Below are positions 1 to 10,759 of a DNA stretch of 64,000 bases, in pieces. The notes below the pieces were generated by a model that was given only the letters and a program-made list of their open reading frames with translations, was not told the origin of the DNA and did no database searches. This stretch comes from Balaenoptera acutorostrata (lineage: Eukaryota; Chordata; Mammalia; Artiodactyla; Balaenopteridae), in assembly GCF_949987535.1 (NCBI RefSeq), contig NC_080080.1, forward strand, positions 58,316,668-58,380,667, given 5' to 3'. Position numbers and translations under genes: made by a program. Each line of letters opens with the position of its first letter. Position 1 is the first letter of the stretch.

Positions 1-170
1 ACACAGGTTCAGTAGTTGTGGCTCACAGGCTCTAGAGCACAGGCTCAGTAGTTGCGGTGCATGGGCTTAGTTGCTCTGTGGCATATGGGATCTTCCTGGA
101 CCAGGGCTCGAACCCATGTCCCCTGCATTGGCAGGTGGATTCTTAACCACTGTGCCACCAGGAAAGTCCC
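1..170 (-). mobile_element. CHR-type tRNA-derived SINE, cut by window edge
   Basis: Reverse-complement copy of the cetacean/artiodactyl tRNA-derived SINE. Its head lies at the right end, where the string ccaccaggaaagtccc is the reverse complement of the usual start (gggacttccctggtggcgca). The RNA polymerase III B-box-like motif ggctcgaacc is visible near 104-116. The tail is off the left edge of the window. It is non-coding and retroposed using L1 enzymes; no target-site duplication can be tested because one end is missing. Confidence 0.9.
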
Positions 171-470
171 TAACATCAACTGAATTTTAGTATTCCAAAT
201 CTTTGCTCCTACATAGCTCAATTTTCCCTTCTCTCCTGCTCAGCACTGTTACTATTACAAATTACATCTTCATACATTGTGTGCCCATTAACATAGATCA
301 ATAAATATTGCTTTATGCAGTTGTCTTTAAATCAGATAGAAAAAAAAGTAGTTTCAAACAAAAAATACAGTCATACCGTCTTTTATATTTACTCATGTAA
401 TTATCTGTATCAGAGATCTTTATTTCTTCATATGGCTACAAATTACCATCTAGGTGTCCTTTTATTTCAG
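171..470. other. Unassigned AT-rich sequence
   Basis: I see no gene, RNA or confidently assignable repeat here. It is AT-rich filler between the SINE and an old L1 relic. Confidence 0.5.
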
Positions 471-474
471 CCTA

Positions 475-1560
475 AATGACTTTCTTTAGCATTTCTTGTA
501 GGATAAGTCTGATAACAACAAACTCTCTTTTTGTTTATCTGGGAATATCTTAATTTCTCTTCATTTTTAAAAGATACTTTTGTCAGATATAAATTTTTTC
601 ATTGACTTTTTTTCTCTTTGAGCACTTTGAATGCCTTGTTCCACTGCTTCCTAGCCTCCATGGTTTCTGATGAGAAATCAGCTGTTTATCTTATTGAGGG
701 GCACTTGTAGATGATTAGTGATTTTTCCCTTTGAGCACTCAAGATTCTTTGTCTTTGTCTTTTGATTGTTTAATTATGATGTGTATTATTGTGGATCTCT
801 TTGAGTTTACCCTACTTGGAGTTTATTGAGATTCTTGGATTTGTAGACAATGCTTTTCATCAAATTTTAGTTTTCTGGCATTATTTCTTCAACTACTTTT
901 CTCCTCCTTTCTCTTTTTCCTCTCCTAGGACTAGCATTATGCATATGATGGTGCCCCACAGGTTTCTAAAACTTTATTCACTTTTTGCTTCATCCTTTTT
1001 TTCTTTTGTTCCTCAGACTGGATAATCTCAATTGACTTGTGTCTGCAAGTTGTTGATTCTTCTACCTGCTCAAACCTGCTGTTGAACTCCTCTGGTAAAT
1101 TTTTTTATTTCAGTTATTACACTTTTCAGTTCTAGAATTTCTATTTGGTTCTTTTAAAAATATAATTTCTTTTTATTGATATTCTTTATTTGGTAAGACA
1201 TCATTCTGATACTTTCCTTTAGTTCTTTAGATATGGTTTCCTTTAGCTCTTTGAACATATTTCAAGTAGTTCATTTAAAGTCTTTTACTAGTAAGTCCAG
1301 TGTCTGGACTTCCTCAGGGACAGCTTCTTTTAATGTTTACTTTTCCTGTTTGCACCATTCTTTTTTCTTTGCCTGCTTCATAATTTTTAATTGAAAACTG
1401 GACATTTTGTATATTATAATGTGGAAACACTAGTAATCAGGTTCTCTCCTCTTTTCAAGATTTGTTGTTTGCTGTTTATTTTATTTATTTTTCTCTATTT
1501 ATTTAATGACTTTTATGAACTAATTCTGAAAACTCTGTATTCTTTGTCATATGTGGCCAT
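475..1560 (-). mobile_element. Old degraded L1 fragment, antisense
   Basis: The phrasing of this stretch (tttcttgtaggataagtctg, gagaaatcagctgtttatcttattgagg, tttgagtttaccctacttggag, tgttcctcagactgg) matches a region seen in ancient mammalian L1M/HAL1-type elements lying in reverse. All frames are broken, so nothing is expressed. The short open frames here (for example 789-1025) are repeat-derived. Subfamily assignment is from memory of the consensus wording and is uncertain. Confidence 0.6.
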
Positions 1561-2950
1561 TGAAGTCACTGTTCTGTTAGATTGGTAGTCAGCTAATGAT
1601 TAAACAGATATTTCCTTAAATAAGTCATACCAAAAATATTTCAAGTTTTTGGCCAAGGGGCTCTGTGTGTGTGGGTGGCATGCCTTCAACACTCAGCCTG
1701 GTAGTTTACAACTCTGCCTTAGCCTTCACTTTCTTCTAGTGCAGAACTTCAAGGTCAGCCAGAGGTCAGATCCTACAGCCTTCTCATGTTGTTCCTGAGC
1801 ACCCAGGGCATTCTAGATTCCTAGGAATACGTGTGAGCTTTTCAAAGCCTTTATGGACATCTCATTTCCCAGCCTTTTCTCCCAAGCTTTGTGATTTATG
1901 CCAACTGTTATCTATAGCCTCAGGCAGCAGCAGCTAAAACATTTGCCTTTAAATGCTTTGGACAAATGCCCCACTCCCTCCCGGTAGCTTTTGAACTGGA
2001 CCAGTTCCAAATCAGGGCAAATAAAGACAAGTGTTTTGAGCTGGTCTTCCATGGCGCCACCAGATAAAAAGGAAATCATTACAATTCTTTGCAAATAATG
2101 TCCATTCTGCCCCTCCAGTACTGAAAATATGGGCTGTTTTTTCAAGGCTACCTCTGAGCTGGGGTGTGGGGAAGGTCCCAGGCTAGAATAAAATGCCACA
2201 AAGCTCACTGTTCCTACTGAGATTCGCCACTTTCCTTGAATAAGCACTTCCCGATTACTGCAAGCCCCTAGTTAATTTCCAGGGTTGTGCAAAAGTTGAT
2301 TCTGACAATTTTTGACAGGTTTTTCTTTGCTTTTATGGAGAAGAAGAATATTGGCATTCTTTTCCACTTTTGCTGACACCACCACTTCTCTCTGTATACT
2401 CTTTTATTATTTCTTCATAGGAAAACAATTTTGTAATGTGTTTCTATTGAAAAATTAGAAGGATAATCCAGTCTTTCTTTTAGCATAGTTGACCAAACTT
2501 TAAAAAAGATTGACAGTTTAGAACAATTTCTTGCAGCTACGAGGAATGCCACATTTATAACTTCCTCCAGTTTCTTGTTCAGGCAAGGCTTCTTGCTAGA
2601 GCAAGCCCTCAGAGAACTCCAGCTCTTTGATCATAGTTGGCATGGCTCCTGCAACTAGTACCCTAGCAGCTGGTCAGGTTTGGTCAGGTCCTTTCACCTC
2701 TTCCTCATACTCCTACCCACATTGGGCTGGTCCTGGGGTTGATGGAAGACACCTGGAAGCCTGGGTCTTAACGTACCCTGGGCACAGTGCAGCCTCAGTC
2801 TCAGATCCTTCTCCAAGACTCAAAAATGAGGTCCAAATGCTCCCTGACAACTGCCAGAGGCAAGTTGTCACAAGAGGCCAGGTGGATATGAAGGTAGTGC
2901 TGGCAGCCTGTCAACCCTACCCACAACTCTTGGACCACCAGTAGGGCAAA
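1560..2950. other. Unassigned unique sequence
   Basis: No gene or clear repeat recognised. Short open frames on both strands (1912-2247 minus, 2627-2944 plus) have no recognisable domain, no splice context and no codon signature, so I treat them as chance. Confidence 0.5.
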
Positions 2951-2954
2951 TACA

Positions 2955-3430
2955 AAATAGACACAAAAGTGATTATACAATCAACCCAAATACCCATCAA
3001 TTGATGACTGGATAAAGAAAATGTGGTCTATCCATACTATGGACTATTATTTGACAGTAAAAAGAAATAAAGTTCTGGTACACGTTGCAACATAGGTGAA
3101 CCTTGAAAATTTTATGCTAAACGAAAGAAGCCAGTCACAAAAAAGCACGTTATATGATTCCCTTTATATGAAATGTCCAGAATGGGCAAATCTGTAGAAA
3201 CAGAAAGTAGATTAGTTGTTGCCTGAGTTAAGAGTGTGGGAGTGGGAATGGGGAGAGACTGCTAATGGATCCAGGGTTTCTTTTTTGGGATGATGAAATG
3301 TACTAAAATTAGATTATGGTGATGGTTGCACAACTCTGAATATACTATAACACACTGAATTGTACAGTTTAAATGGATGTGTTTTATGTTATGTGTATAA
3401 TATCTCAGTAAAGCTGTTAAAAATTATGTA
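2955..3430 (+). mobile_element. Old L1 3' end (ORF2 C-terminus plus 3' UTR)
   Basis: The text from acccaaatacccatcaattgatg through gaagccagtcacaaaaaagca and aattgtacagtttaaatgg to a run of A is the 3' terminal part of an old mammalian L1 in forward orientation. The frame is interrupted throughout. It is a 5'-truncated dead copy. Confidence 0.75.
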
Positions 3431-4890
3431 TATACAGGGGAAGCCCAGGCTAGGGCAGCACTCTTGCCCTCAGGCATGTGCTAGAGCTACTGCTTCTTTT
3501 GCTTCTCTCTGGAGGAGAGCACGCAACCTCGGAAGGGGCACTGATCAGTGAGGGGCCCTGCAGCTTGAGCTACATTCACTCCACTCCAAGGAAATCTGTC
3601 TTTGGATGTGCTCCAAACATTCTTCTCTTTTCTTTTATTCTTTCCTTTTTCTTTCTTTTCCTTCCCTTCCTCCCTTCCTTCCTTCCTTCCTTTCTTTCTC
3701 TGTTGGTTATATGACTCCTTCAGGTTGCCAAAACTTTTTTTTAATGTTGGCAGATACATACTCAGTTAAATGAACATTCCCATCTTCACTGACTCATTTG
3801 TTGGGAACAAGCTACAGGTTAGGGTGAAGGGAGGTGGATGGCAGGGCCCAGGGAGATGAAAGGAGGAGTGACATTTTTTAAAGTATCAATATATGAGTGA
3901 TACCTCTTCAACTTAAAACAATGAAAATCCACCAAACCAATCTTTTCTTTCATTTATCTACAGACCCTAGGACAGATGGTGACATTGGGGGCAGCAGCCA
4001 GAAAATCCAAGTTGGCCTCAGAAGCAATGGTAGATTTGACAGTACCTTTGGAATCACATCTAAGGGATGCCTCGGCTCATGGAATTCCACCCCAGACCCC
4101 ACCCTATAGGTCCCAAGTCCCCTTTGAACAAGCACAGACATATTTTCCTGATTATTCCATAGTCATTTCCAGAACTGTGCCCAGGCTTTCCTATAAACAA
4201 TTTTGATTTGTTTAACTTTGGGCTGAGTCATAGACCCTTAGAGGACTAGAACGTTCTGACAGTTTTGGTGAATGCCCCTCTTGGGAGGGGCATTGGGCTG
4301 GGGAGCACTGTCAGTCTCTTTCCCATTCTCTCATCACCATCACTATTTGTGAAGAGACCCTTGCCTCCGGGATCCTGGGGTTTGGCAAGGCACAAAAAGG
4401 TCTGTTTTTGTCAAGGAGCTTGCCTCCCAAAAAGAGAATGTGTTGTGGCACAATGTGCCAGCGGCCCCCAAACCTGCTTCCCCTACACCCTGGACACACG
4501 CAGAGTCAGGCTACGTTTCTCAGTCTGACTGACAGTTCGCTGGGATCGTTTAACTGAGGTCTGGCCAGTAGAATGCGGGCAGAAATGATACGTGCCATCT
4601 CCAGGTCTGTTCCCCTACCAAAACAGCTAGCCCATAGCTCTGCTCTGCAGTTTTCACCTTCTGGTTGGCGACCTGAGCAGCCGTAAGTTAAAGATGGCAG
4701 AGCCAAAACCAAAAAGGGGCTGAGGCCCTGAATCACCATCAGAAGACTGCCCACATTGGACTGTTAAAAGAATGGAACTTTTACTGCTTCAGACATTGAT
4801 ATTTGGAGGTTTCTCTGGATCTAGGGATGCCCTAACTAGTACAAATGTATTTTAAATGGGACTAACCATATTACAATCAAATTTCATCGT
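3431..4890. other. Unassigned sequence with pyrimidine tract
   Basis: Mostly unique sequence. A C/T-only tract built from tcct/ttcc units runs at about 3625-3700 and produces low-complexity open frames on both strands (3478-3714 plus, 3487-3759 minus), which are not genes. No other element is recognised. Confidence 0.5.
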
Positions 4891-4892
4891 TG

Positions 4893-5085
4893 TGTAACAG
4901 ATTTCCTCAAAATGTAGTGACTTAATACAACACACATTTGTTATCTCATATTTTCTGGGGGTCAGGAATTCAGGGTGTCTCTAGCTCCGGGGCTCACAAG
5001 GCTGCAGTCATTTCACGGCTCTCATGGCAGAGAAGCCACCCCCAAGCTCAGTCTTGTGGCTGTTGACAGCTGTTAGTTCCATGGC
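4893..5085 (-). mobile_element. MaLR-type LTR fragment, antisense
   Basis: The pattern tgtgtaacagatttcctcaaaa...tctgggggtcaggaattcagg...ctcacaaggctgcagtc is the reversed 3' part of a mammalian MaLR (MLT1-like) LTR. It is truncated and diverged. Confidence 0.55.
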
Positions 5086-5094
5086 TACACACAT

Positions 5095-5185
5095 GGCTAT
5101 TAAATTCAGTTCCTCAGTCATACTAACCACATTTCAGTGCTCAATACCACATGTGGCTAGTGGCTACCGTTTTGGAACAGTGTGG
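5095..5185. mobile_element. hAT-Charlie-type DNA transposon fragment (MER5-like)
   Basis: Contains the motif ccacatgtggctagtggctaccgt near 5148-5170, the end of a widespread non-autonomous hAT/Charlie element. A longer copy of the same family lies at 16480-16655. It is a fossil element. Confidence 0.6.
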
Positions 5186-5547
5186 ATCTAGAACATTTCC
5201 ACTGTCACAGAAAGTTCTATTGGAAAGTACTGCAAAAACAAAACAAAACAAAAAACTGCTCTCTCTAAAAAGCTGACTTTTCCCAGAATTATGAAGCAAT
5301 AAACGTCTATGTTCTGAGGCACCCAAACTCTCTTTTTCTGCCTCCATTGCCACTCATATTCTTCCTCTGTCTCTTCAGGAACTCAGCTGCAACTAGTTTC
5401 TTTCCTTCTTGAAAACCTGCTCTCAAGGAAGAAGTGATTAAACTCATTCACACTGAGGTGTAAGTGACTACCTTTTAACCTCATAATGCCCTCGAAAACA
5501 TCTTCATTCCAACAATACTGAGTCTACAGCTGAAGGAATAAATTTTT

Positions 5548-5560
5548 AATTGTAACACTT
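5548..5560. repeat. Target-site duplication, left copy
   Basis: aattgtaacactt here is repeated exactly at 5851-5863, flanking the truncated L1 insertion between them. Confidence 0.85.
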
Positions 5561-5850
5561 TTTTTTAACATCTTTATTGGAGTATAATTGCTTTACAATG
5601 GTGTGTTAGTTTCTGCTTTATAACAAAGTGAATCAGCTATACATATACATATATCCCCATATCTCCTCCCTCTTGCATCTCCCTCCCTCCCACCCTCCCT
5701 ATCCCACCCCTCTAGGTGGTCACAAAGCACCGAGCTGATCTCCCCGTGCGATGCAGCTGCTTCCCACTAGCTATCGGTTTTACGTTTGGTAGTGTATATA
5801 TGTCCATGCCACTCTCTCACTTTGTCCCAGCTTACCCTTCCCCCTCCCCC
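5561..5850 (-). mobile_element. 5'-truncated young L1 (3' UTR only), antisense
   Basis: This 290-bp segment is the reverse complement of the 3' UTR of the full-length L1 in this window (compare about 41920-42220): it begins with the reversed tail (ttttttt...atctttattggagtataattgc) and includes aggtggtcacaaagcaccgagctgatctccc. It is bounded by a perfect 13-bp duplication, so it is a clean target-primed insertion. It has no coding capacity. Confidence 0.9.
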
Positions 5851-5863
5851 AATTGTAACACTT
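5851..5863. repeat. Target-site duplication, right copy
   Basis: Exact match to 5548-5560. Confidence 0.85.
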
Positions 5864-6640
5864 TAAATAGCCGCAGGGCTCATTGAGGTGGAGCTCACCC
5901 CACTGCCCTCCGCCACCGCCACCCCCCACCCGGAGATTGGGAGGTTGGGAGGGGTTGGGGGATGGAATGCTCAAGTCTTACTAAATGCTTTTGGAACTTG
6001 AAGAATCCTTTCTGAAATGAGAATAGTCACCCCTAACCTATCCGGTTTATGATTCAGATTTTCACATAGGAATTTTCCCAAAGTAGGTAACAATTTGGAT
6101 ATGGATGTGTTCGAACTTAGCAAAAAGCAAACACATCATATAGTAGAGACTGTCTCTATATATTTATAACAAGAGGGCACAGATCGGGTGAACAGCGTTA
6201 CGACATTCAATGCCTAGCTTTTCTTCTAGCATAAATGAATCCGTCGTTTAACTTGTTTCAGCCAGAAGGCCAGCCTTTCAATCGCAGAGGGAAAACAGAA
6301 GTTCATGGACAGAAGAGGCAGAAAGCGAGGAAAGGACTCCGCTGGTTACCACCCAGGTGCGTTTCCACCTGAGCTCACAGGCCGCTTCTTAGAGCCCGGT
6401 GCTCAATATTCACCCTGGAGGCTTGAGCAAGGTCGTGGCGGGTACACACATAATTTGCCACATTGCCTCCCCGTGATCATTTGGAAGCGAGAGGGGCTGT
6501 CTCTAATGACAGGTCACGAACATTCTCCAGGCGGTTCCTTTATGCCTGCCTCGTCGGGCTGGGCGCTGGCAGCCCTGCCATTCAGGCGCTTGTTTTTGTT
6601 ATGGAACAAAAGCCTCACTCCCAGCTGTGGCGCCAAAATC
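5864..6640. other. Unassigned unique sequence upstream of CpG patch
   Basis: No repeat or coding exon recognised. Open frames at 6305-6643 and 6463-6897 lack domains or splice structure. A C-rich run (ccaccgccaccccccacccgg) sits near 5910-5933. Confidence 0.45.
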
Positions 6641-6905
6641 TAGCTCACACTGTACGTGTAACTGACAGCTCGGCAGCCGGCGGAGGGGAGGCCGGGCTGG
6701 GCTCCTCCAATCGAGGCGCCCCTGCCTGCAACCCCGCGTGTTTACAGGCAGCCGTTGCCGGGGAGGCAGCCCGGGGAAAACCAGGACGTGGAGTAGCTCG
6801 GAGTGGGCGGGCGCCCCAGAAGAAAAGTGAAAGTGTGCGGCCAGCGACTCGCGAGGAAGCCACGTTGTCAGCCCGGGCCCGCGGCAAGGTGCTGTGAGTG
6901 TATTT
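6640..6905. promoter_or_regulatory. Small CpG-rich patch, candidate distal promoter or enhancer
   Basis: A short GC- and CpG-rich block (gctcggcagccggcgg, gactcgcgaggaagccacg, cagcccgggcccgcgg) in otherwise AT-rich DNA, about 18 kb upstream of the ZNF704 coding start. It contains a CCAAT box (near 6707) and a forkhead-like tgtttac (near 6739). It is not part of a recognised repeat. It could be an alternative first exon, a non-coding-RNA promoter or an enhancer; sequence alone cannot decide. Confidence 0.4.
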
Positions 6906-7470
6906 GGTTAACGCCTGCAAGCAATTTCCGTGGCAAATCCTTCTAACTCCGTGTGCACAGTCTCTGTGATTATAGGGCGATAGAGTAGCAGAATGTGTCC
7001 TCTTCACTGGGGCGGGGGAGGGGAGGGGAGGGGGAAGGAAGGGACTGATAGATAACCAATTAAGACCTCCATACCCCATCAGGTGCTCTGCAGTGACACA
7101 GGTGAGAGAAAATGAAGGAGCTGATGGCTTATAGGTTTGAGATGTTGATTGCTTCCTGAAACCCTTCAAAGCAGAATGTCATTGCCATCATCATGATGAT
7201 GCTTATTAAACATTAAATCGTGTTTGCCGCTGTGTGCTCAAGCCACAAGTTCTTTTTACTTACATGGTTCAATAACTTGTCTGAGCCTTGAGTAGTGAAT
7301 AGAGTAACATAGCAAAGAAAGTTCCCAGAGAGTGCTTTGCAAAATGAATATGCAAGATCTGTATCTGTTACACAGCAGGCAAAATAAAACAGATTCATGC
7401 CTACTCAGTGGACACCAGGAGACTGAAAAGCGTTTAGCTTTGGGGGCAATTAAATGATTGTGAGTTTGGA
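6906..7470. other. Unassigned unique sequence
   Basis: No gene or clear repeat. A purine-rich run (ggggcgggggaggggaggg) lies near 7010-7035. The 174-aa minus-strand open frame at 6645-7169 crosses the CpG patch and has no recognisable domain. Confidence 0.45.
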
Positions 7471-7474
7471 GTTT

Positions 7475-7690
7475 CTGGGTTGGAGGCAGTAGAGCTCAGA
7501 GGCTGAACGGTAGCTCTGGAGTCTGCCCACCCAAGGGCCGCTGCTGCTTCTGCACCTGCTGGTTGTGTGATTTTGGACAAGACTTCACCTCCATTTTCTT
7601 ATCAATAAAGTGAAGATAATACATCCAGACTTGCTGGGAAGATTTAACAGAATAATTTATGTAACGTGGCTGGCATTTAGAAAGCACACA
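7475..7690 (+). mobile_element. MIR SINE fragment
   Basis: The order ctctggagtctgcccac...cacctgctggttgtgtgattttggacaagacttcacctcc...gaagatttaacagaataatttatgtaa follows the MIR consensus in forward orientation, with heavy divergence expected of this old family. Confidence 0.65.
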
Positions 7691-7849
7691 AAAAATGAAT
7701 GTGGTTATTTGATACCAATGTATAATGGAGACTTTTCCACAGATAATGGTATGATGATGGGCACATTCTTCCTCATGAAGAGAAAAGCATTTAGGACAGT
7801 ATACCTGGTATATATGAGCACCCAGTTATTGCTGGTGCTGCTGCTGCTG

Positions 7850-8022
7850 AAATCAGACAGATCCTGGCTCTGCCTGGCTCTGCCAGTGCCTTAATTTTCT
7901 CATCTGTAATGTGGCTGTGATAATAGTACCTATCTCATAGGACTACTGAGAGGATCAAATGAGATAGCTCATGAAACTGGCACCTGGCAACACTCAGTAA
8001 GTGTCAGCTATTATTATTATTA
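7850..8022 (+). mobile_element. MIR SINE fragment
   Basis: ttttctcatctgtaatgtgg, aatagtacctatctcatagg, gaggatcaaatgag and cactcagtaagtgtcagctattattattat are the 3' half of MIR in forward orientation. Confidence 0.75.
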
Positions 8023-8274
8023 CCTTCAGCATCTGATGGATGATCATTCTAGAAATTATGGCTTGGTGGTAGACTATATTTTCCTTGTAGTATAATTTAA
8101 GGACAGGAGGAGAATGAAGTTTTCCTCAGGAACATGTCCCATCATGTCTGTGCCCCTCTTCCCTTTAGATCTGGGTCCTCTCTTTTTCTCTAGGCTCCTA
8201 CTGCCCTTTCGATGCCCCAGCTGCCCAGGACTCTGCATTCTGACATCAACCAGACCTTTCCTCTCTGTAGCACT

Positions 8275-8612
8275 TCTTTTTTAAATGCTTATTTTGAGAT
8301 CATTGTAGATTCACATGCAGTTGTAAGAAATCACACAGAAAGATCCTGTGTACCCTTCACCCAGTTTCCCCCGATGGTAGTATCTAGTACAATAGTATAA
8401 TATCACAACCAGGATATCATCATTGATACAATCCACCTTATTCAGATCTTACCAGTTTTACATGCAGTTGTGTGTGTGTGTGTGTGTATGTGTAGTTAGT
8501 TCTATGCAATTCTGTCATATGTGTAGATTTGTGTGATCACCACAACAGTTGAGATTCAGAACAATTCTGTCACAAGGGTCCCTTGTCTGCCACTCTTTTT
8601 ACCCTAGACCTT
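8275..8612 (-). mobile_element. Old L1 3'-end-type fragment, antisense
   Basis: The text tttgagatcattgtagattcacatgcag...gagatcctgtgtacccttcacccagtttcc...cacaaccagg...gtcccttg also occurs, diverged, at 55205-55530 in this window. It is the reversed 3' UTR of an ancient L1M-type element. A (TG)n stretch is embedded at 8469-8487. Confidence 0.65.
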
Positions 8613-8955
8613 CTCTGATCCCACCTCCCCACCATTTTCACAAAACTTTTCTCTCCTGAGGTCAAAGACCTGCTAAGAGTGTGTGTAACCCATCACAGAT
8701 AAGTTCTGGCTAGGGGATAATTGCGTGATAACTGTTGAATGGAACACACCCCCGAGATCATTGTATTCTCGGAGAGAGCTTCAATAATTTTGCTCTGAGC
8801 AGTAGGAGAATATCAAGGGAGAAAGTAGAAGGAAAATGGGGCTCAGAATTATCACTCAACTTTTAATGTGCATGAAAAAGGTTGGGGTGGGGAAGAAACA
8901 TAGAAGCCTCTTATAGGACGAGAAGTGTACCAGGATGATCCATCTAAATGGAAGT

Positions 8956-8957
<2 letters not shown>

Positions 8958-9017
<60 letters not shown>
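8958..9017. repeat. (AC)30 microsatellite
   Basis: Uninterrupted AC dinucleotide run of 60 bp, directly touching the edge of the next LTR. It is probably length-polymorphic. The Cys/Val and His/Thr open frames over it are artefacts of the repeat. Confidence 0.98.
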
Positions 9018-9019
<2 letters not shown>

Positions 9020-9380
9020 TCTTAGTCTGTTTGGGTTTCTACAGCAAAGTACCATAGATTGGCTGGCTTACAAATGGCAAACATTTGCTTTTCACGGTTC
9101 TGCAGGTTGGAAAGTGCAAGATCATGACATCGGCAAATTCAGTGTCTGTTGAGGACCCACTTCCTCATTGACAGAGGTCTTCTCATTGCAACCTCACATA
9201 GTAGGAAGGGTGAAGGAGCTCTCTCAGGCCTCTTTTATTAGGGTACTAATCCTATTCATGAGGATTCTGCCCTCATGACCTATTCACCTCCCAAAGCCCC
9301 CACCTCCTAATACCATCCCCTTGGGGGTTAGGTTTCAACATATAAACGTTGGGAAGGACATGAACATTCAGACCGTAGCA
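9018..9380 (-). mobile_element. MaLR-type solo LTR, antisense
   Basis: Starts tgtcttagtctgtttgggtt and ends cattcagaccgtagca, the reversed ends of a MaLR (MST/MLT1-like) LTR of endogenous-retrovirus class III. The interior follows the family order (cacggttctgcaggttgg, ccttttattagggtactaatcc, cacctcctaataccatcccc). No internal retroviral genes are attached. Confidence 0.8.
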
Positions 9381-9976
9381 TACATCTTTAAAATGAGGTG
9401 CCTTTCAGAAACTTCTCCCCTTCACCACCACCCCCATTACCTATTGGAATAAATAAGAAGTCTCTTTGCTGCAGCCCAAGAACTGAATCTCTTTCCTGTT
9501 CCCTCTGAATAGCACAGGTCAGAAGTTAAACAACCAGTCAATGCCTAGACTTGCAATCTCCACCGCAGAGCCCTGTTTGATTGTCTGTGGCCAACCACAG
9601 CCTTTAAGTGCTGGTGACCCTGACATGTTCTACAAGGCACAGAAAGCACTGGCTTAAAGCCTGACAGGGTGTGAGGGTGAAAAGCATTCTCTTTACAAAT
9701 TTTGACATAATTAGAATGCATAATGTTCCACAAGTTATTTTTTTTTGTCCCACAGACTTTTTTCAGAATCTGACTACAGCGCAAAACCCGGTGAGTGAGA
9801 AGTGGAGGCCTTGGGCTTCGTATCACAAAGATGCCCTTCTATCGAGGAGCAGAGCCCAGGCACAAATCCTCCTGGCTTTCTGTGATGCTATTGGCAATTG
9901 CAGAAAGGGTAGTGGGGTTGGGAGAGACAGGTGAGAAGGAGGGACACCGCTGGAGGGGATGTTTGGCGCAGATGTC
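9381..9976. other. Unassigned unique sequence
   Basis: No gene or repeat recognised in this stretch. Confidence 0.45.
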
Positions 9977-10298
9977 TCTTATGTTTTTTTTTTCCTTTAA
10001 TTAATTAATTAATTTTAATTTTTTTGGCTGTGTTAGGTCTTCGTTTCTGTGCGAGGGCTTTCTCTAGTTGTGGCGAGCGGGGGCCACTCTTCATCGCGGT
10101 GCGCGGGCCTCTCACTGTCGCGGCCTCTCGTTGCGGAGCACAGGCTCCAGACGCGCAGGCTCAGTAGTTGTGGCTCACGGGCCCAGCTGCTCCACGGCAT
10201 GTGGGATCTTCCCAGACCAGGGCTCGAACCCGTGTCCCCTGCATTGGCAGGCAGATTCTCAACCACTGCGCCACCAGGGAAGCCCCATGTCTTATGTT
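9977..10298 (-). mobile_element. CHR-type tRNA-derived SINE with short TSD
   Basis: A near-complete reversed copy at about 9986-10286, running from an A/T-rich tail (ttaattaattaatt) to the head ccaccagggaagcccc. The B box appears reversed as gggctcgaacccgtg. The direct repeat tcttatgtt flanks it at 9977-9985 and 10290-10298. CpGs are well preserved, suggesting moderate age. Open frames over it on both strands (10033-10444) are SINE-derived, not genes. Confidence 0.92.
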
Positions 10299-10299
10299 C

Positions 10300-10755
10300 T
10301 GAAACTGTGGTACCTGAATCAGCAGCACCAGCTGCATCTGGTGACTTGTTCGTGGTGCTATTTCCAGCCCCACCCCCATCTGCGGAATCAGAGACTTTGA
10401 GGCCGTGTGCCATTAACCTGTGGGGTTTTTTTTCCTTTCTTTAAAATTTTATTTTAAAGAAAACTCAAGCATTAAATCACAGTTCATACTTTATATGGAG
10501 ATTCAAAGAAATACAAAGTTCCGAGTATAATTAAGTACTGGTTTTACTAATCTCAACGCCTACTTATTACTAACCCATTATGTTTGTTTGAACCTGTGTT
10601 TCAATAAACGCTCCGGGTGATTCTGAGGCACGGTTGAAGTTTGAGAACCACTGAAGCTTACCACAGAATGATGCAAAAATCAGTTTGTCGGCTCACTAGA
10701 CTGGATAATCGTTCTTCTAGGGATGGAGATGGAAGAGTGGAGAGTGACTTTAAAT
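10300..10755. other. Mostly unassigned; short hAT fragment
   Basis: Unassigned apart from about 10580-10655 (ggtgattctgaggcacggttgaagtttgagaaccactga), which resembles the terminal part of a hAT/Charlie-type element also seen at 12490-12815. Confidence 0.45.
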
Positions 10756-10759
10756 TCAG

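Noticed and set aside
1..170. tRNA gene
   Set aside because: The tRNA-like boxes belong to a SINE, as in the other copies; there is no complete cloverleaf.
3478..3759. Phe/Leu/Pro-rich and Lys/Glu-rich frames on opposite strands
   Set aside because: Low-complexity output of a TTCC pyrimidine tract.
6645..7169. 174-residue minus-strand frame over the distal CpG patch
   Set aside because: No domain, Pro/Ala/Arg-rich composition and extension into AT-rich flank without any splice or start context.
8852..9152. Cys-Val and His-Thr repeat proteins
   Set aside because: Pure translation of the (AC)n microsatellite, as also at 19054-19290 and 19972-20169.
10033..10444. Overlapping frames of 110-131 residues on both strands
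   Set aside because: They fall within a CHR SINE; the same peptides recur at 31049 and 42213 wherever the SINE occurs.
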